Positions 1 through 12,586 of a DNA stretch of 64,000 nt are shown here, in pieces; positions within the stretch are counted from its first letter, which is position 1; each line of letters opens with the position of its first letter. Source of the DNA: Cytidiella melzeri (taxonomy: Eukaryota; Basidiomycota; Agaricomycetes; Polyporales; Irpicaceae); contig JABYQR010000158.1 in assembly GCA_022592445.1 (NCBI GenBank), forward strand, positions 36,213 through 100,212, written 5' to 3'. Below the pieces are notes generated by a model, which ran no database searches, was not told where the DNA came from, and saw nothing but the letters and a program-made list of their open reading frames with translations. Position numbers and translations under genes: made by a program.

Positions 1-189
1 GCATATTAGTTACGCGCGCTCTATTTGTTTCACCATTGCTTATCGTTCGGTTGAAGTCGAATTTGGGGATAATTTTTGTGAAGAATCTCTTGTGCAAGAG
101 TTTTTCTCACAGTTTATTCCTTTCACAGAAATTCCTCGCACACTTCCGAGAATTATTTTCTGGATCGACACCGATAACCGACGAGCACT

Positions 190-1590
190 TTGACCCGCAT
201 TCCGTTTCACCCACAAATTTTAAACATGCCCGCCCGTTGTACCAATGCTATCTTCGAAAGGGCTGAACAGCGTTCCAGGAACTGGGAACAGTTTTTAGAA
301 AGACGTACTGAGCGAGTTCGCCTGGCCGGAGGTAACACTCTGCAAATTCGACAAATCGAAACGAACCAGCTAAGGTTTGATTACGATCGTGTAGAATCTA
401 CAACGGACCATCACCATCACACATTCTTTCTCAGTACCATCCCGAACCATCAATGGAATACCAAGGCTAGAGAAGCTCGCCGCGCCGATCGAGAGGGGGG
501 AAATTCGCAAAGCGCACGGTCTAACAATCGTCGCGCCCCTCCTGCCACCTTCGACCGCAAATCCCTTCGCCCACGTCCGCGTCCACAGGAAGCGGTGAAC
601 CATATCATCAACAACATCCGCACCTCCGTTCACGCAGACATGCGTCGAAGGGGGGACAATACTCCTCGTCTTGCCGAGCTCTACAACGAGCAGCAACGCC
701 GCCAGACCACCTCTCAGCCCCAAAGGCTGCCAACTGCACCTCGTGGACGAGGTTTCCGCACAAACCACCGCGGACAAGTTCAATTTGAACTGGAGCAAGC
801 CCGTGCCGCCCGTCGCAGCGAACGGAGCCAGTCTCCACTTCCTCGTCAACCACCTCGCCCACGCACTCTTGCCGTACCCGTTAACGTCGAACAAGATGTC
901 CCTATGGTTCCGCCGTCACCAGTCACCTCAAGCACCACCATCGTCAACAAGCCCGTCAAAACCATTGAGGAGTTCTTTGGGGAAGAGCGCCCTGTCGCTC
1001 CAACCACTGAGCTTCATGATGCGAGCTCCTACTGCTTCCAGTGGGACGAATTGACCGGGACTGCGTTGCAAAATGCACAGGACGTCGCCGACAAGATCTG
1101 GGATGGCAAGTTCACCGACGCCGAGCCACACATCATGGATGCAATGTCTTTCATCACGGACAATGGTGTGGTGCTCAAGTCGAACATCGAAGGAGGAGGC
1201 TGTCGCCTGTTCTTTGCGCTTGAAGAGGACCAAATCGAGTCGTACAAATTTATTGCAGCATCAGCTCGTGTTGCAATTATGATGCGACACGGTTTTGTCT
1301 GGTATCGCACAGATGGGGAACGGGAGCCATTCCAGCTCTGACACGACGACTTCCACACTGCTATGCAGGTCGTCCAAGGCAATGACAAGTTCAGCGAGCG
1401 AAAGCTCGTTCAAATCATCGCCTGGCGCCTCAAGCAGAACGATGACTGGACCACAATGTCCGAAGAGGTCAAGGACCAAATTCGAGACTGGTCACAGCCA
1501 GCTGAGGAAGGACAGATTGTCGAGCAGCCGACTGAGGAGAATGAGCTTCTCCAGATGTTGGACAGGATGGTAGCTAGAAATAGCGAGTAA
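190..1590 (+). pseudogene. Unidentified protein, ORF split by one TGA stop
   Basis: One reading frame runs from 190 and is cut by a TGA at 1339-1341. It then continues in the same frame to the stop at 1588-1590, so a 383-residue part and a ~82-residue tail belong to one former protein of about 466 residues. The N-terminal half is basic and rich in Arg, Gln and Pro, with a run of four His near residue 75. The second half looks folded (around 'FFGEERPVAP' and 'FITDNGVVLK'). I do not recognise the family. It lies directly upstream of a Copia element and may be host or transposon derived. The stop could be a CGA-to-TGA transition. It could also be a tolerated stop or a short unrecognised intron. 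Confidence 0.5.
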
Positions 1591-1881
1591 ACGGGCAACT
1601 GAAACTTGAGCAATTCCGCACATGTAACATATAAAATATCGCGATGTGTATTTGTACATTTGTACACGGTCACTTTCAACAAGTTTCTGTAGTTGTACTT
1701 ATAGTACTTTTGTACCACCTTTCCTTCGTCTCTGCCGTCTTGTCGAATCGTTAGTAACGCGTCTTATGTTTCCTGTAGATAAACTTGTAAAAATCTGGCA
1801 CCGCGTTGTAAACAACGAGATCACTTCTTTGAGACCATAAACAAGTGCGATATATCTTTTGTATTCTCTGAAAGATATCTC

Positions 1882-2394
1882 TTGTCTTGTGTCACTCAAC
1901 CTTGTCCATATCGTCTATTTGGACAAGACAGAGCTGATTACTTTGAAGACACCGATCTAGTTGCTCTATGTTCTGAAGGACGATACATTGCTCCTAACGA
2001 CGAACAGCTCGGTGAAATCAATCCAGAGAATATCGGAGAAGAACCGCATCTTGATTGGGATCTTATTGTTGACAACAATTCAACTCCATCCTCACCATCT
2101 CCGGAACCTCACACCGGAGAAGAAGAATCTATATCCGCGATCACAGCAGTTGCAGTTTCATCAGCGTCTACGTTAATAGAATCTCCGCCACGTCGATCAA
2201 AGGTAGACATACCAGATACAATTGAATCTGCATCAGAATCTGATTCTGAAGTAGAACATCTTCTAGACGAAGATAGTGACGTCGAGGACAACGCTCTTGA
2301 ACCGCTTCTACCAGAAATACCTCTGTTGGTCAACGAATACTATAGTAGATTTCATGGAGAGGAGTTTGATATCGTATACTTCTTCTTACCATGA
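1882..2394 (+). CDS. Acidic ORF upstream of Copia gag-pol
   Basis: An open frame of about 170 residues that is strongly acidic and Ser-rich in its second half ('SESDSEVEHLLDEDSDVEDN'). It has no recognised domain. It begins at a TTG, so the true start is unknown; it could be spliced from further upstream. It ends at TGA 2392-2394, and the ATG of the Copia gag-pol frame is at 2391, so the two overlap as ATGA. It is probably part of the Copia element (an extra 5' ORF or leader), but it could be read-through from the lost 5' end. Confidence 0.4.
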   Translation: MSCVTQPCPYRLFGQDRADYFEDTDLVALCSEGRYIAPNDEQLGEINPENIGEEPHLDWDLIVDNNSTPSSPSPEPHTGEEESISAITAVAVSSASTLIESPPRRSKVDIPDTIESASESDSEVEHLLDEDSDVEDNALEPLLPEIPLLVNEYYSRFHGEEFDIVYFFLP

Positions 2395-5300
2395 GTTCCG
2401 ACGAAATCCAGAAGCTAGCTAAGGATGACAAACCAGTTCTTAAAGGCAATAACTATCAAGAATGGAGGATGGCTATGCAGGCCACTCTGATGTTCATTGA
2501 TGGTTGGGACATTGTCACCGGAGCTAGCACGGAACCAGGCTCTCCTGCTGATGCAGCAGTGATTGCTAAATGGAAGACGTTGAATATACGAGCGGCTGGA
2601 TACCTCTTGTCAAAGATTTCTTTCGATATTATCAAGTCCAAACTTGACGACGACAAGATCACTGATGCAAAGTACATCTGGGACACCATGAAGAAAGAGT
2701 ACGAAAAGTCCAACGTACTCGAGAGCATGGTTGCGTTCAAGAAATTGAACAACCTGGTCTTTGATGAAAATCAAGAAATACGTCCTCAGATCGAAAAGTA
2801 CCAGACCATGATCAAAGATGTCGCTACTGCTGGTCTTACTCTTGACGACAAAATGAAGGCTTTCCTGTTGCTGGGAAAACTTCCTCCTTCATATGATCTT
2901 GCTTTATCCGCATACATCAGCACTATCGATGACCTGAAGAACTTGACCTTGAGTAACATCATTCCTAAGATTGAAGCCGAGGAAACTAGGCGTCTTTCTA
3001 ACGAAGTAGGCACCTCTGCTTCAAGGATAACTCAATTCAAGCGATTCAATAAAGGTTCAAAGAGATGTGACAGATGTGGCAAGACCAATCACTCTACCGA
3101 GGAACACTGGGACACTAAACCGTCCAATAACAATACTCGGAAGAACAAGTCGTCTGGAGCGCAGAACAATCAGCAGCAGAACAAGAAGAAACAGGACAAC
3201 AAGAATGGGAAAAAGGATCAGAAGGGAAAAGGAAAAGCACGAGTTCAAAGTGTTAACGTAGAAACTATGCCTGTATTCGAGACTGAGTCTTCCAAAATGA
3301 TCACTGGTTCACTCTATTCCTCGCACGAGCGTGATACTGTCCAATGGCTTATTGACAGTGGCGCGAGTAGCCATATCACTAACCAATATTCTGACTTTGT
3401 ACAATATTCCGCTGCAGTGAAACCCGGATTCTGTTCGGTTGCAGGAAGGAAAATGTCACTTCAGATATTGGGAAGGGGGACTGTGATTATTGACTCAACG
3501 CTCAAAAATGGTGTAGTAAGCCGTGCCACCCTTCAGAACGTTCTTTATATCCCAGACGCAGTTACTCGATTCTTTGCACCTTGTAAGGCTTTGGCCAATG
3601 GCTATACAAGTCAAATCACAGCGAAAGGCTGGACTATACAACACAAGGGCAAAGATTTCCTGTATGGAAACTGTGACGACGCAGGCATGTACCACATAAA
3701 TGCGCGCATAGTAAAGCGACAAGAGACAGTAGCAGCCATAAAGACCTCTGATAATTATCTGTTGTGGCATAATAGGCTAGGACATCTGTGGAAGCGCATT
3801 GTTGAGAATCTTCACAAAGGGACTAAGGGATTACCTGAGCGTATCTCTGTTCCGTCCTCAACTGCTCCATGCCACGGATGTGAACTTGGTCGAGGAAAGC
3901 AACTTCCAAAACCACCCTCTTTATCACGAGCCAAGGAGCCACTAGAACTGGTTCACTCGGACTTAGTTGAATTTCCTTCGCTTTCAATTGATGGTTATAA
4001 GTACGCCATGACTCTCTTAGACGATGCTACTGGTATGGGGGAACAATGTTACCTCAAGCATAAAAACCAAGCATTATTCGAGTTTAAGAGATGGAAAACA
4101 TGGGCGGAAAACCAGACTGGTCGAAAGATGAAGAAGTTTCACAGTGATAGGGGTACAGAGTTCTTGAATGATGAGTTCACTAAATACCTACATCAGTATG
4201 GTATAGAACGTCAGACATCCACGCCTTATTCACATCAGCAAAATGGTGGAGCGGAACAATGGCAGCAGACAATTGTTTATAAAGCAGAAGCCATGCGTCA
4301 CCACGCTGGTCTTTCTAACGGCTTTTGGAAGTTGTCATGCGAGGCTGCCGTATACGTTTATAACCGCCTACCAAGTCAGCGTCTTAATTGGCACACACCT
4401 ATTGAGAAATTTTTGGGTGAAAAACCTGATATTTCTCACCTTCGTGTATTTGGATGTCGCGCATACGTCTTTATACACAAGGAACGTCGTCAGAACAAAC
4501 TGTCTGCCAAGGCAGCTCCTATGATATTCGTTGGATATGAACCTGGTCTTAAGGGTTACCGGTTCTGGGATAAACAACGGATAGTCTTAGCGACCGACGT
4601 AAAGTTTGACAAGAATACTTGCCCATATCGTACCGATCTTGATACTTCTCTTTCCAAACAACCCCAATCCGACAATAATCCACAACCTCTACATGATATC
4701 GATTTACCTTTTGTTGATGAGGACGATGATGCTGGTCACAATGAGCCTGATGATAGAGATGATAATCATCCAAGACAACAAGAACCGCAGAATCCTCCTC
4801 AGCAGCCTGTACCTCAGCCGAGAGCACCCAGTCGTAATACCCGCGGCACACCAGTCAGTAGACCACAGCAAGCACTGCCTCAGCCTTCACGTTCAAACGC
4901 ACGTCAACCAGTACAGCAGCCACCACCGTCTCGACCAAAGAGATCAACTGCTGGAAAGAATCCTTCGCTTGGCTTTAACCCAGTCGACGAAGTGAAGCGT
5001 AATGAACAGGCAGTTGCACGCGATAAGGGTGTTGAAAAGCAACAAAAGGAGCAAACGGCTAAATGGAGAGAATCAACAAAGCCAGCAGTACCTGGACCAG
5101 TAAGACATACAGCGTCTAATCCAGTACCTGGATCTTCTAGATTACCTTCGACACCGGAGGAATCGAACATTGATCTCCCATCTGATCCGCCGAGTCAATC
5201 GGAGGGTCAATCTGAATCTCTAGAACATATATTGTCTTCATATGTCACGGCGTTTGCAATGAACAAATTTCCTCAGACTTGGAAACAAGCGATGAAAAGT

Positions 5301-6800
5301 GACAATAGAGATTTATGGTACGCTGCTGCACAAGACGAAATTGCCTCTCAAATGAAGCATGGCACTTGGAAGCTTGTTAAACAACCAGATCCTTCACAAA
5401 AAATAGTCAAATGCAAATGGGTCTTTGCAGTCAAATCTGACGGTTGTTACAAAGCACGTCTTGTAGCAAAAGGCTTCACGCAAGTTGAAGGAATCGATTA
5501 TCAAGAAACCTTCTCACCAGTTGCACGTTTTGAGTCCATCCGCACACTACTAGCTATAGCTGCACTTGAGAATTGGGAAATCGAGGCACTGGACGTAAAA
5601 ACAGCATTCCTGTACGGTGAACTGGATGAGGAAATCTATATGGAACAACCAGAAGGTTTTGTAGAGAAGGGAAAAGAGAACCATGTTTGTTTGCTTAAGA
5701 AAGCCATTTATGGACTTAAACAAGCTTCACGAACTTGGAATATCAAAATACACAATACGCTTGTAGCTTTAGGCTTTGAACGTATTGAGTCCGATGCTGG
5801 TGTATACATATATCACCAACAAGGGGGGACTTTGATGCTTATCCTCTATGTTGATGATATATTTCCTATTGGCAACAATAAAGCTGGGATCAAAGCACTC
5901 AAAACAAATCTCATGAATCAATATGAGATGTGTGACTTAGGAGAAGCAAAGCTAATCCTAGGCATGCAAGTGCATAGAAATCGTAAAGAGCGTACACTCT
6001 ACCTTTCTCAAGGGTCGTACATTGAAGATGCTCTTAAACGTTTTCAAATGATCAATGCTAATCCTGCCCGTACACCTTTACCATCTGGACTAGAACTTCG
6101 TTAAGCAGATTCCAACTATACAGCGGAACATGAGCTTAGGAGTTTGTATCAAGCCTTGATTGGTACACTCATATATGTTATGATTGGTACTCGTCCTGAC
6201 ATTTCATATGCTGTCATACGTCTTTCTCAGTACATGTCAAATCCCACTCAGATCCATATGAATGCTGCGAAGTACATACTCCGTTATCTACTTGGTACTC
6301 AGTCATATGCTATCAAGTATGATGGACACAGCCAATCTGGACTAGTTGGGTACTCAGACGCAGACTGGGCTGAGAACAAAGACGATAGACACTCCACTAC
6401 TGGCTATGCATTCCTTCTGGCCAAAGGCGCAGTGTCATGGGTCTCAAGGAAACAGAAGACCGTAGCACTCTCTTCAATGGAAGCAGAGTACATGGCATTA
6501 TGCGACACAGCAAGGCAGTGTGCTTGGATACGTACTATGCTTACGGAATTGGATATGTCACCAAGAGGTCCCACTACGATCTATTGCGACAACCACGGTG
6601 CCATCTTCTTCACAAAGAATCCAAAGATTGAAGCTCGTTCAAAGCACATTGATATTTGTTACCACTATGTTCGCGAGTTCATAAATGAAGACAAAAAGGC
6701 AGAACTCTATGCCATCCCAACTGAAGACCAAGTTGCTGATATTATGACCAAGTCATTGGCATTTAGAAACAGTCTCAATTCAGTGGGAGTCTTGGACTAG
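2391..6800 (+). pseudogene. Copia gag-pol polyprotein, one in-frame stop
   Basis: One frame of about 1470 codons holds every Copia domain. Gag comes first, followed by a CCHC zinc knuckle ('CDRCGKTNHSTEEHW', ~residue 225) and an aspartic protease ('WLIDSGASSHIT'). The integrase has its zinc-binding HNRLGH...CHGC and catalytic region ('KFHSDRGTEF', 'HQQNGGAEQ'). Then come reverse transcriptase ('RLVAKGFTQVEG', 'LYVDD') and RNase H ('GYSDADWAENKD'). A TAA at 6102-6104 separates RT from RNase H; the frame is open on both sides. 'YVDDIFPIG' differs from the usual YVDDM-like context but keeps both aspartates. One stop in an otherwise intact frame suggests recent inactivation. Confidence 0.9.
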
Positions 6801-6877
6801 TGGACTTCACTGCACCCTAACGAGATGCTGTCATTCAAAGTAGCTCAAAGCAAAATGATGTTGGCATCAAGTGGGAG

Positions 6878-7400
6878 TGTCAAAGCAAGATTGTATCGCT
6901 GATTATCGGACATCAGATCTATGGACAATGTAGATTAGATATGTAGATAGATAAGCACAGATAGTACATAGCATGTGATTCCACCATCCTTATGGTCACA
7001 CACGATGCGATACTTACACCATATGGCATCGTGTTCCAGTAGTTTCCATGACTGAATAGCAGAAGTACCATGAGGCTTCTGCATGACTCATATTTCATAT
7101 ACCAAATGTATTGAGCTTACTAAAGGCTCAGTCAGCACCATTCAGTTATGTAAGATGCTCAGTCATCGCTTACATTCTCTATTCAGTAGTATTAGCAAGC
7201 AGGACTGTGCATTACCAATCATTACTCATAGGATTACCAATCCTTACCAATCCTTACTCATATGACATTACTGTAGCATTAGTAATCTAGTTACAGACAT
7301 GTATATATACAGCTCCTAGAGAGCAGAGAAATAACAAGACACTTACTCCCAGAGTTAGTTGACTCTCCTAGTCATCCCCTACACTCGTAACTTTCAAACA
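6878..7400 (+). repeat. Copia 3' LTR (right end approximate)
   Basis: It starts with TGTCAAAGC directly after the polypurine tract at 6871-6877. It contains a TATA-like element (TGTATATATACAG near 7300) with a likely transcription start just after it. The right end is set near the CA at about 7400 and is uncertain because no second LTR copy is available. It lies about 340 bp upstream of the IMP dehydrogenase start codon and may act on that promoter. Confidence 0.55.
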
Positions 7401-7414
7401 CAAACACTGACTAT

Positions 7415-7490
7415 ATCATTAATTACCATTACATACCAATAAATACCAATACTAACCAATACCAATACTATTAAATACATTATTATTCAA
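7415..7490. repeat. Degenerate TACCAAT-type simple repeat
   Basis: An A/T-rich run of ATACCAAT / ACTAACCAATACC units between the Copia LTR and the IMP dehydrogenase promoter. Similar TTACCAATCC units occur at about 7210-7255 inside the LTR. Confidence 0.6.
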
Positions 7491-7736
7491 TATACATCAT
7501 GTGATATTGGTATTCAATGGTAATCATCAGATACAGGCCAGCTGGAATATCAAATGGTAATTTGCTAAGCACTAAGATTCAAGCCTGTGTTGCCCTTACC
7601 ACGTGTATTAAACGCCCATGTATAGCAAGCCTGCAATTTTCTACCAGGCCTTTTTGGAGTTTTACTCCCACTTCCACGAACAACTACCGACGGATTTCTT
7701 ACTTTTTGCACAAACGACAGCCTTTGATCTTTTATA

Positions 7737-9726
7737 ATGACTTCCAAAGCCTACCTCGACCCCTCCAAAGCTCTTGAGCACCTCAAGACGTACGATCGCG
7801 CCGATGGACTGCACGTTTCAGAGCTCATGGACAACAGGGTCCATGGTGGACTCACCTACAACGACTTTCTCATGCTCCCCGGCAAGATTGACTTCTCAGC
7901 TGGAGAGGTCGTCACCGAGAGTAGGATCACTCGCAACGTCGTGCTCAAGACTCCGTTCATGAGTAGTCCGATGGACACGGTGACCGAGGCCGAAATGGCC
8001 ATATCCATGGCGGTGAGCCTCTCAGTGCTTCATGCTCTGAATTCGACGAGCATTTTGCCGATGGGTTCTCCGTCCTTGTTAGCTTCTCGGTGGTATTGGT
8101 GTTATTCACCACAACCAGCCTGCTGCTGCACAAGCGGCGATGGTCCGTGCCGTCAAGCGTCATGAGAACGGATTTATAAACGAGCCCGTCGTGTTTTCGC
8201 CGAATCACCTCGTGGAAGATGTTCTTGATATCAAGGAGCGACTTGGGTTCTCTGGTATTCCTATCACCGGTGAGTATCTGATCCTTTTCTTCGTCCGTAG
8301 GGATGAGACATACACTCCTATAACCTTCGTTCTGCCGACCAACGCGATATTCGTGTGATTTGGGGAGCATCATATTAGGCCCAATGCTGAACTTGTTGCA
8401 TTTGCTTGCTCTGTTGAAGCTTACTGAATTTTATCTTTTCAGACACGGGTTCATTGGGCGGCAAACTCGTCGGTATTGTAACCAATCGCGACGTACAATT
8501 CCGCGACCCCGCTACCCCTCTCTCTGCAGTCATGACCACCGATCTTGTCACGGCACAGGAGGGTGTTACTCTCACAGAAGCAAACACCATACTCCGCGAC
8601 TCCAAAAAGGGAAAGTTACCTATTATTGACAAGCAGGGCCGCCTCACTTCACTTCTAGCTCGCTCCGATCTTTTGAAAAATCAGGAGTACCCCTTGGCCT
8701 CGAAAAGCCCTAACACGAAGCAGCTGTATGCCGCTGCCGCTATCGGGACTCGTCCGGCGGACCGTGATCGCCTGCGTCTCTTGGTGGAGGCTGGTCTTGA
8801 CATTGTCGTTCTCGACTCTTCGCAAGGCAATTCTGTTTTCCAAATTGACATGTTGCATTGGATCAAAGAGACGTTCCCCAAGCTCGAGGTCATTGCCGGA
8901 AACGTTGTCACACGGGATCAGGCTGCGAACTTGATTGCTGCTGGTGCAGACGGGCTTCGTGTCGGCATGGGCTCGGGCTCGATCTGTATCACCCAGGAAG
9001 TCATGGCTGTCGGCCGCCCGCAAGCTACTGCCGTTTACAACGTAGCGCAGTTTGCTAGCCAGTTTGGGGTTCCGGTCATCGCCGACGGAGGCATCAGCAA
9101 CGTTGGCCACGTTGTCAAAGCTCTTTCTCTCGGTGCCGGCGCGGTGATGATGGGTGGTTTGCTTGCAGGCACGACGGAAGCCCCTGGAGAGTACTTTTAT
9201 CACGAAGGCAAGCGTGTCAAGGCTTACCGTGGCATGGGCAGTATCGTACGTTTCTAAACTCCGTGAACGAGTTGAGTGATGCTGAAATGAGCTGTAGGAA
9301 GCTATGGAGCAAGGGAAGCCCGTACCTCCTTCGATGCTGAAGGGCAAAACTACCCTTGGGGCAAAGTCGAAAAGTACCACTCATGAGAACGCGGCCACTT
9401 CGCGTTATTTCTCGGAGTCTTCAGCTGTCAAAGTTGCGCAAGGTGTCTCAGGTGACGTTCAGGATAAAGGATCCGTCACGGCGTTTCTGCCGTATCTCCA
9501 CGCGGGCCTTCAGCATTCACTCCAGGACATGGGGATCAAGTCTGTGGATGCTTTACAGGCTGGCGTCAAAGATGGTGCTGTGCGATTTGAGCTACGCACA
9601 GCAAGTGCGCAACTCGAGGGTGGTGTCCATGGTTTGAATTCGTGAGTGATACTACGTGTGCTCTGCGGCTTACAGGTTACTTACGCGTTTGTTTGATTAA
9701 GGTATACCAAGAGGCTGTTCGCCTAG
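7737..9726 (+). CDS. Inosine-5'-monophosphate dehydrogenase
   Basis: Catalyses NAD-dependent oxidation of IMP to XMP, the committed step of GTP synthesis, in the cytosol. Five exons by phase: 7737-8012, 8083-8269, 8443-9245, 9298-9641, 9702-9726, giving 544 residues, normal for eukaryotic IMPDH. The N-terminal part has '[12 protein letters not shown]'. A CBS-pair region follows ('[17 protein letters not shown]', '[12 protein letters not shown]'). The barrel has 'DSSQGNS', '[20 protein letters not shown]', the catalytic loop 'GSGSICIT' (Cys ~336), 'ADGGI' and 'YRGMGS'. All introns are GT-AG, and no disruption is seen. A Copia LTR ends about 340 bp upstream, so the native promoter is short or partly replaced. 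The symbol is left empty because naming differs between fungi. Confidence 0.97.
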
Positions 9727-10782
9727 ATCTTTCGTTTTAATTTTCTTACATGGGTCTGAGGTTGTTACACCAATTCACATTTCTTGTATATGCCCGGCTT
9801 GTATCGATAACCCTCGCAATGAATTTCACAGCCCTTCTGCAATTTCGTCGCTGCCGTCTCGGACAAGCTAGATGGCACGGCGCTATTGAGCCTTGTGGTA
9901 TGGCAGTAATGTTCTCCCAAGCACGATTATTACTCATTCGTTCCCAAGTGATCTTTTCTATACAGACTTCGATGTATAGCAACAACTCCCTCGGAGCTTC
10001 TCTGTGTGGGGTTCTTGTTTGTTTTGCAGCGGGCAGCCTCGATCCGTCCTGCCAGTGTCATGGGACGCTTTTCTACTGTATGGGCTTTGCACACGCCGTC
10101 CGTTGCCCGACTGACTTTGACTGACGTTCTTCAGTAGCGACGACCTCGTTGAGTAGAGTCACAGCAAAAAGCGATAACTCTCCGATGAACCCGGTTTTCG
10201 TCGCTGTTCCGGGGTTTTGCCCTCTCCCTCCTCCCTCTTTTACATGTAAGTGGGTTCACGTGCTTGTTTCAATAGGCGCATCGAACGTTGGAAATGGTGA
10301 CGGGCTTTGATTGTTGAGTTCTGTAAGTACAGCGGGGTACCGTTTTACGCCCTTCTCTCTCTCTCTCTCTCTGCCTGTTGCCGAAACCTTTCATCCACAG
10401 AATAGTACCATTACAATTTCGGCAAAACGCATTCAGACGTACGCTTGCTTCTTTCTATCGAGGCAATCCTTTTCTTCGGCGAATATCCCTGCGGCGCGTT
10501 TGTCCCTCACCACCCGAAAGAATTGACTTTGCGGACACAATCAGTTTTGCGACGTGAATTTTTTCGTTTTACGGCTAAACTGCGTTCGACGGTCTTGGTC
10601 AAATTCATTCTTTGCCAAGACCATCGTCGGACGGCTGTCGAGGATGGTCTTGTCTTGGCAATGCGAGAGCGAAAAGTATTTAAGACGAACTTGTGGTGAG
10701 TAGGAGAAAAACAAAAAAAAAACTCAGCACTTTGTGCCCTGTTCAAACAGCTCAGCCTCCCCACCAAAAAAACAAACAGACA
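9727..10782. other. Intergenic: IMPDH 3' end and xylanase promoter
   Basis: No convincing gene. It holds a CT microsatellite at about 10354-10372 and a TATA-like TATTTAAG near 10678, roughly 105 bp before the xylanase ATG. It is followed by an A-rich leader. Short ORFs here have no recognisable content. Confidence 0.6.
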
Positions 10783-11277
10783 ATGAAGTATCTCGCCGCT
10801 CTCGTCGCGCTCGCTACAAGCATCGTGCTCCAGGCCGAGGCCGTCTCAGAGTGGGGCCAATGTAGGTATTCTTGCAGAACTTGTCGCATAGCATACTGAT
10901 ATAAATGAAACTTTGACTATGGTTCAGGCGGCGGCATTGGCTTCACAGGCTCCACCACCTGCGACTCCCCCTTTGTGTGTACCGTCATCAACAGCTACTA
11001 CTTCCAATGTTTGCCTGCTAGCTCCACCGCCACGCCCGCTCCACCCTCTTCACCTACCACCGCTGCACCTCCTCCCCCGCCTACCAGTACCGCTGCCGGC
11101 GGTGGGTCTGCTCCTGCTGGAAGCGGGTTGAACGCGAGGTTCAAGGCGAAGGGAAAGGTGTTCTTTGGTACTTGCAGTGACGAGGACCGGTTCAGCAACG
11201 CTCAGGACTCGCAAGTGACTATTGCCAATTTTGGCGGGTTGACTCCTGAGAATTCTATGAAGTGGGATTCTGTGAGG

Positions 11278-11311
<34 letters not shown>

Positions 11312-12586
11312 TGGGCGTGCTTGACAATTTCGCTGACTGTTTTGTTTGTTTGTTCTTGGTTTTGGTTTGAAGACTGAGAGTAAGCCGCATCGAACAGTGG
11401 AAAACTCGAGTGGGCTCATTGATCGAGTTGTTGTTTAGACACCCGTGGCGTTTTTACTTTTACTGGCTCGGACGAACTCGTCGCCTATGCTCAGCAGAAC
11501 AACATGGTCGTTCGCGCACACACTCTCGGTGAGCTCGTAGTCGACCCGACCTAGTGAAGGGGTTCTTTTGCCTGCTTACACCAAAGATCCCCCCCCCCTT
11601 TACAGTCTGGCACTCTCAGCTCCCGAGCTGGGTCTCTGCCATCAACGACAAGGCTACCCTCACTTCCGTCATCCAGACTCACATCAACAACGTCGCTGGT
11701 CGTTACAAGGGCAAAGTCCGTTCTTGGGTGAGTCAAGTTCAACAACAATGCCCAGAACGTTCCTTCGCGGGAAAAAAAGGATTTCTGGCTCACTTTTTTT
11801 TTTCGAAACGCCAAGGACGTCGTGAACGAAATGTTCAACGACGACGGTACATACCGCTCCACCGTTTTCTACAACGTCCTCGGTATCAGCTTTGTCAACC
11901 TCGCCTTCACCACCGCGCGTGCCGCCGATCCTAACGCTATCCTCTACATCAACGATTACAAGTACGTTTTCCCCCCGTGGCTTTTTTTTATTCCAAAGTC
12001 CTGTCTGTACCCAGGTCTGATATTGCATTCGCTCCGGTGTACAGCCTCGACAGCGTTAATTCCAAGTTGACCGGCCTGGTCAACTTGGTCAAGTCCGTCA
12101 ACGGAGGCGGCACGAGGCTCATCGACGGTATCGGTACTCAATGCCACTTGAGTGTAAGTAGTCAAACGTTCTTTTCAGATTCGTTATGTCAGATGCTGAC
12201 GCCCTTTGTTCCTTTTTTTTGACAAAAATATCTACGATCAGGCGGGCGGTGCTGGTGGTGTTCAGGCTGCTCTGCAATACGCCGCCGGATCCGGTGTCAA
12301 GGAATTGGCCATCACTGGTACGTGATTTGCCGACAACGCAGCATTATGGTCGAGGTACTGAGTTTGTCTGTCTCTTGTCTGCGCAGAGCTCGACATTGTC
12401 AACGCAGCTCCCAACGACTATGTCACTGTCGTCAAGGCCTGTCTGGCCGTACCGTTGTGCGCGACGATCACCGTCTGGGGTGTCCGCGACCCCGACTCTT
12501 GGATCGCGTCCAGCGACCCGCTCTTGTTTGACGCCAACTTCCAACCCAAGCCTGCTTACACTGCCGTCATGGCCGCTCTCGCTTAG
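10783..12586 (+). CDS. Secreted endo-1,4-beta-xylanase, CBM1 plus GH10
   Basis: A secreted hemicellulase that cleaves internal beta-1,4-xylosidic bonds. Nine exons by phase: 10783-10861, 10928-11271, 11373-11379, 11439-11528, 11606-11727, 11816-11961, 12015-12153, 12242-12317, 12387-12586, giving 400 residues. The order is a signal peptide ([20 protein letters not shown]), a fungal CBM1 cellulose-binding module split by intron 1 (WGQC/GGIGFTG...YYFQCLP), a Pro/Thr linker of about 40 residues, and a GH10 barrel. The barrel shows 'NSMKW', '[12 protein letters not shown]', the acid/base Glu in 'DVVNE' (~219) and the nucleophile Glu in 'TELDIV' (~335). Exon 3 is only 7 nt. Intron 2 carries a run of about 30 T. 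No disruption is seen. It fits a plant-litter or wood-degrading lifestyle. Confidence 0.95.

Larger units (their letters stand above)
1882..7400 (+). mobile_element. Copia LTR retrotransposon, 5' LTR not found
   Basis: The body is a Ty1/Copia-order polyprotein followed by a purine-rich tract (GTGGGAG at 6871-6877) and a TG-starting 3' LTR. I compared the sequence upstream of the coding region (about 1591-1890) by eye with the 3' LTR and found no matching copy, and no tRNA-iMet primer-binding site. The 5' LTR therefore seems deleted or diverged, and the left boundary is arbitrary. The coding part is otherwise well preserved. Confidence 0.75.

Noticed and set aside
1591..1881. 5' LTR of the Copia element
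   Set aside because: No similarity to the 3' LTR found by eye and no primer-binding site.
8655..9380. 241-codon ORF antisense to IMP dehydrogenase
   Set aside because: Shadow of a conserved enzyme; no motifs of its own.
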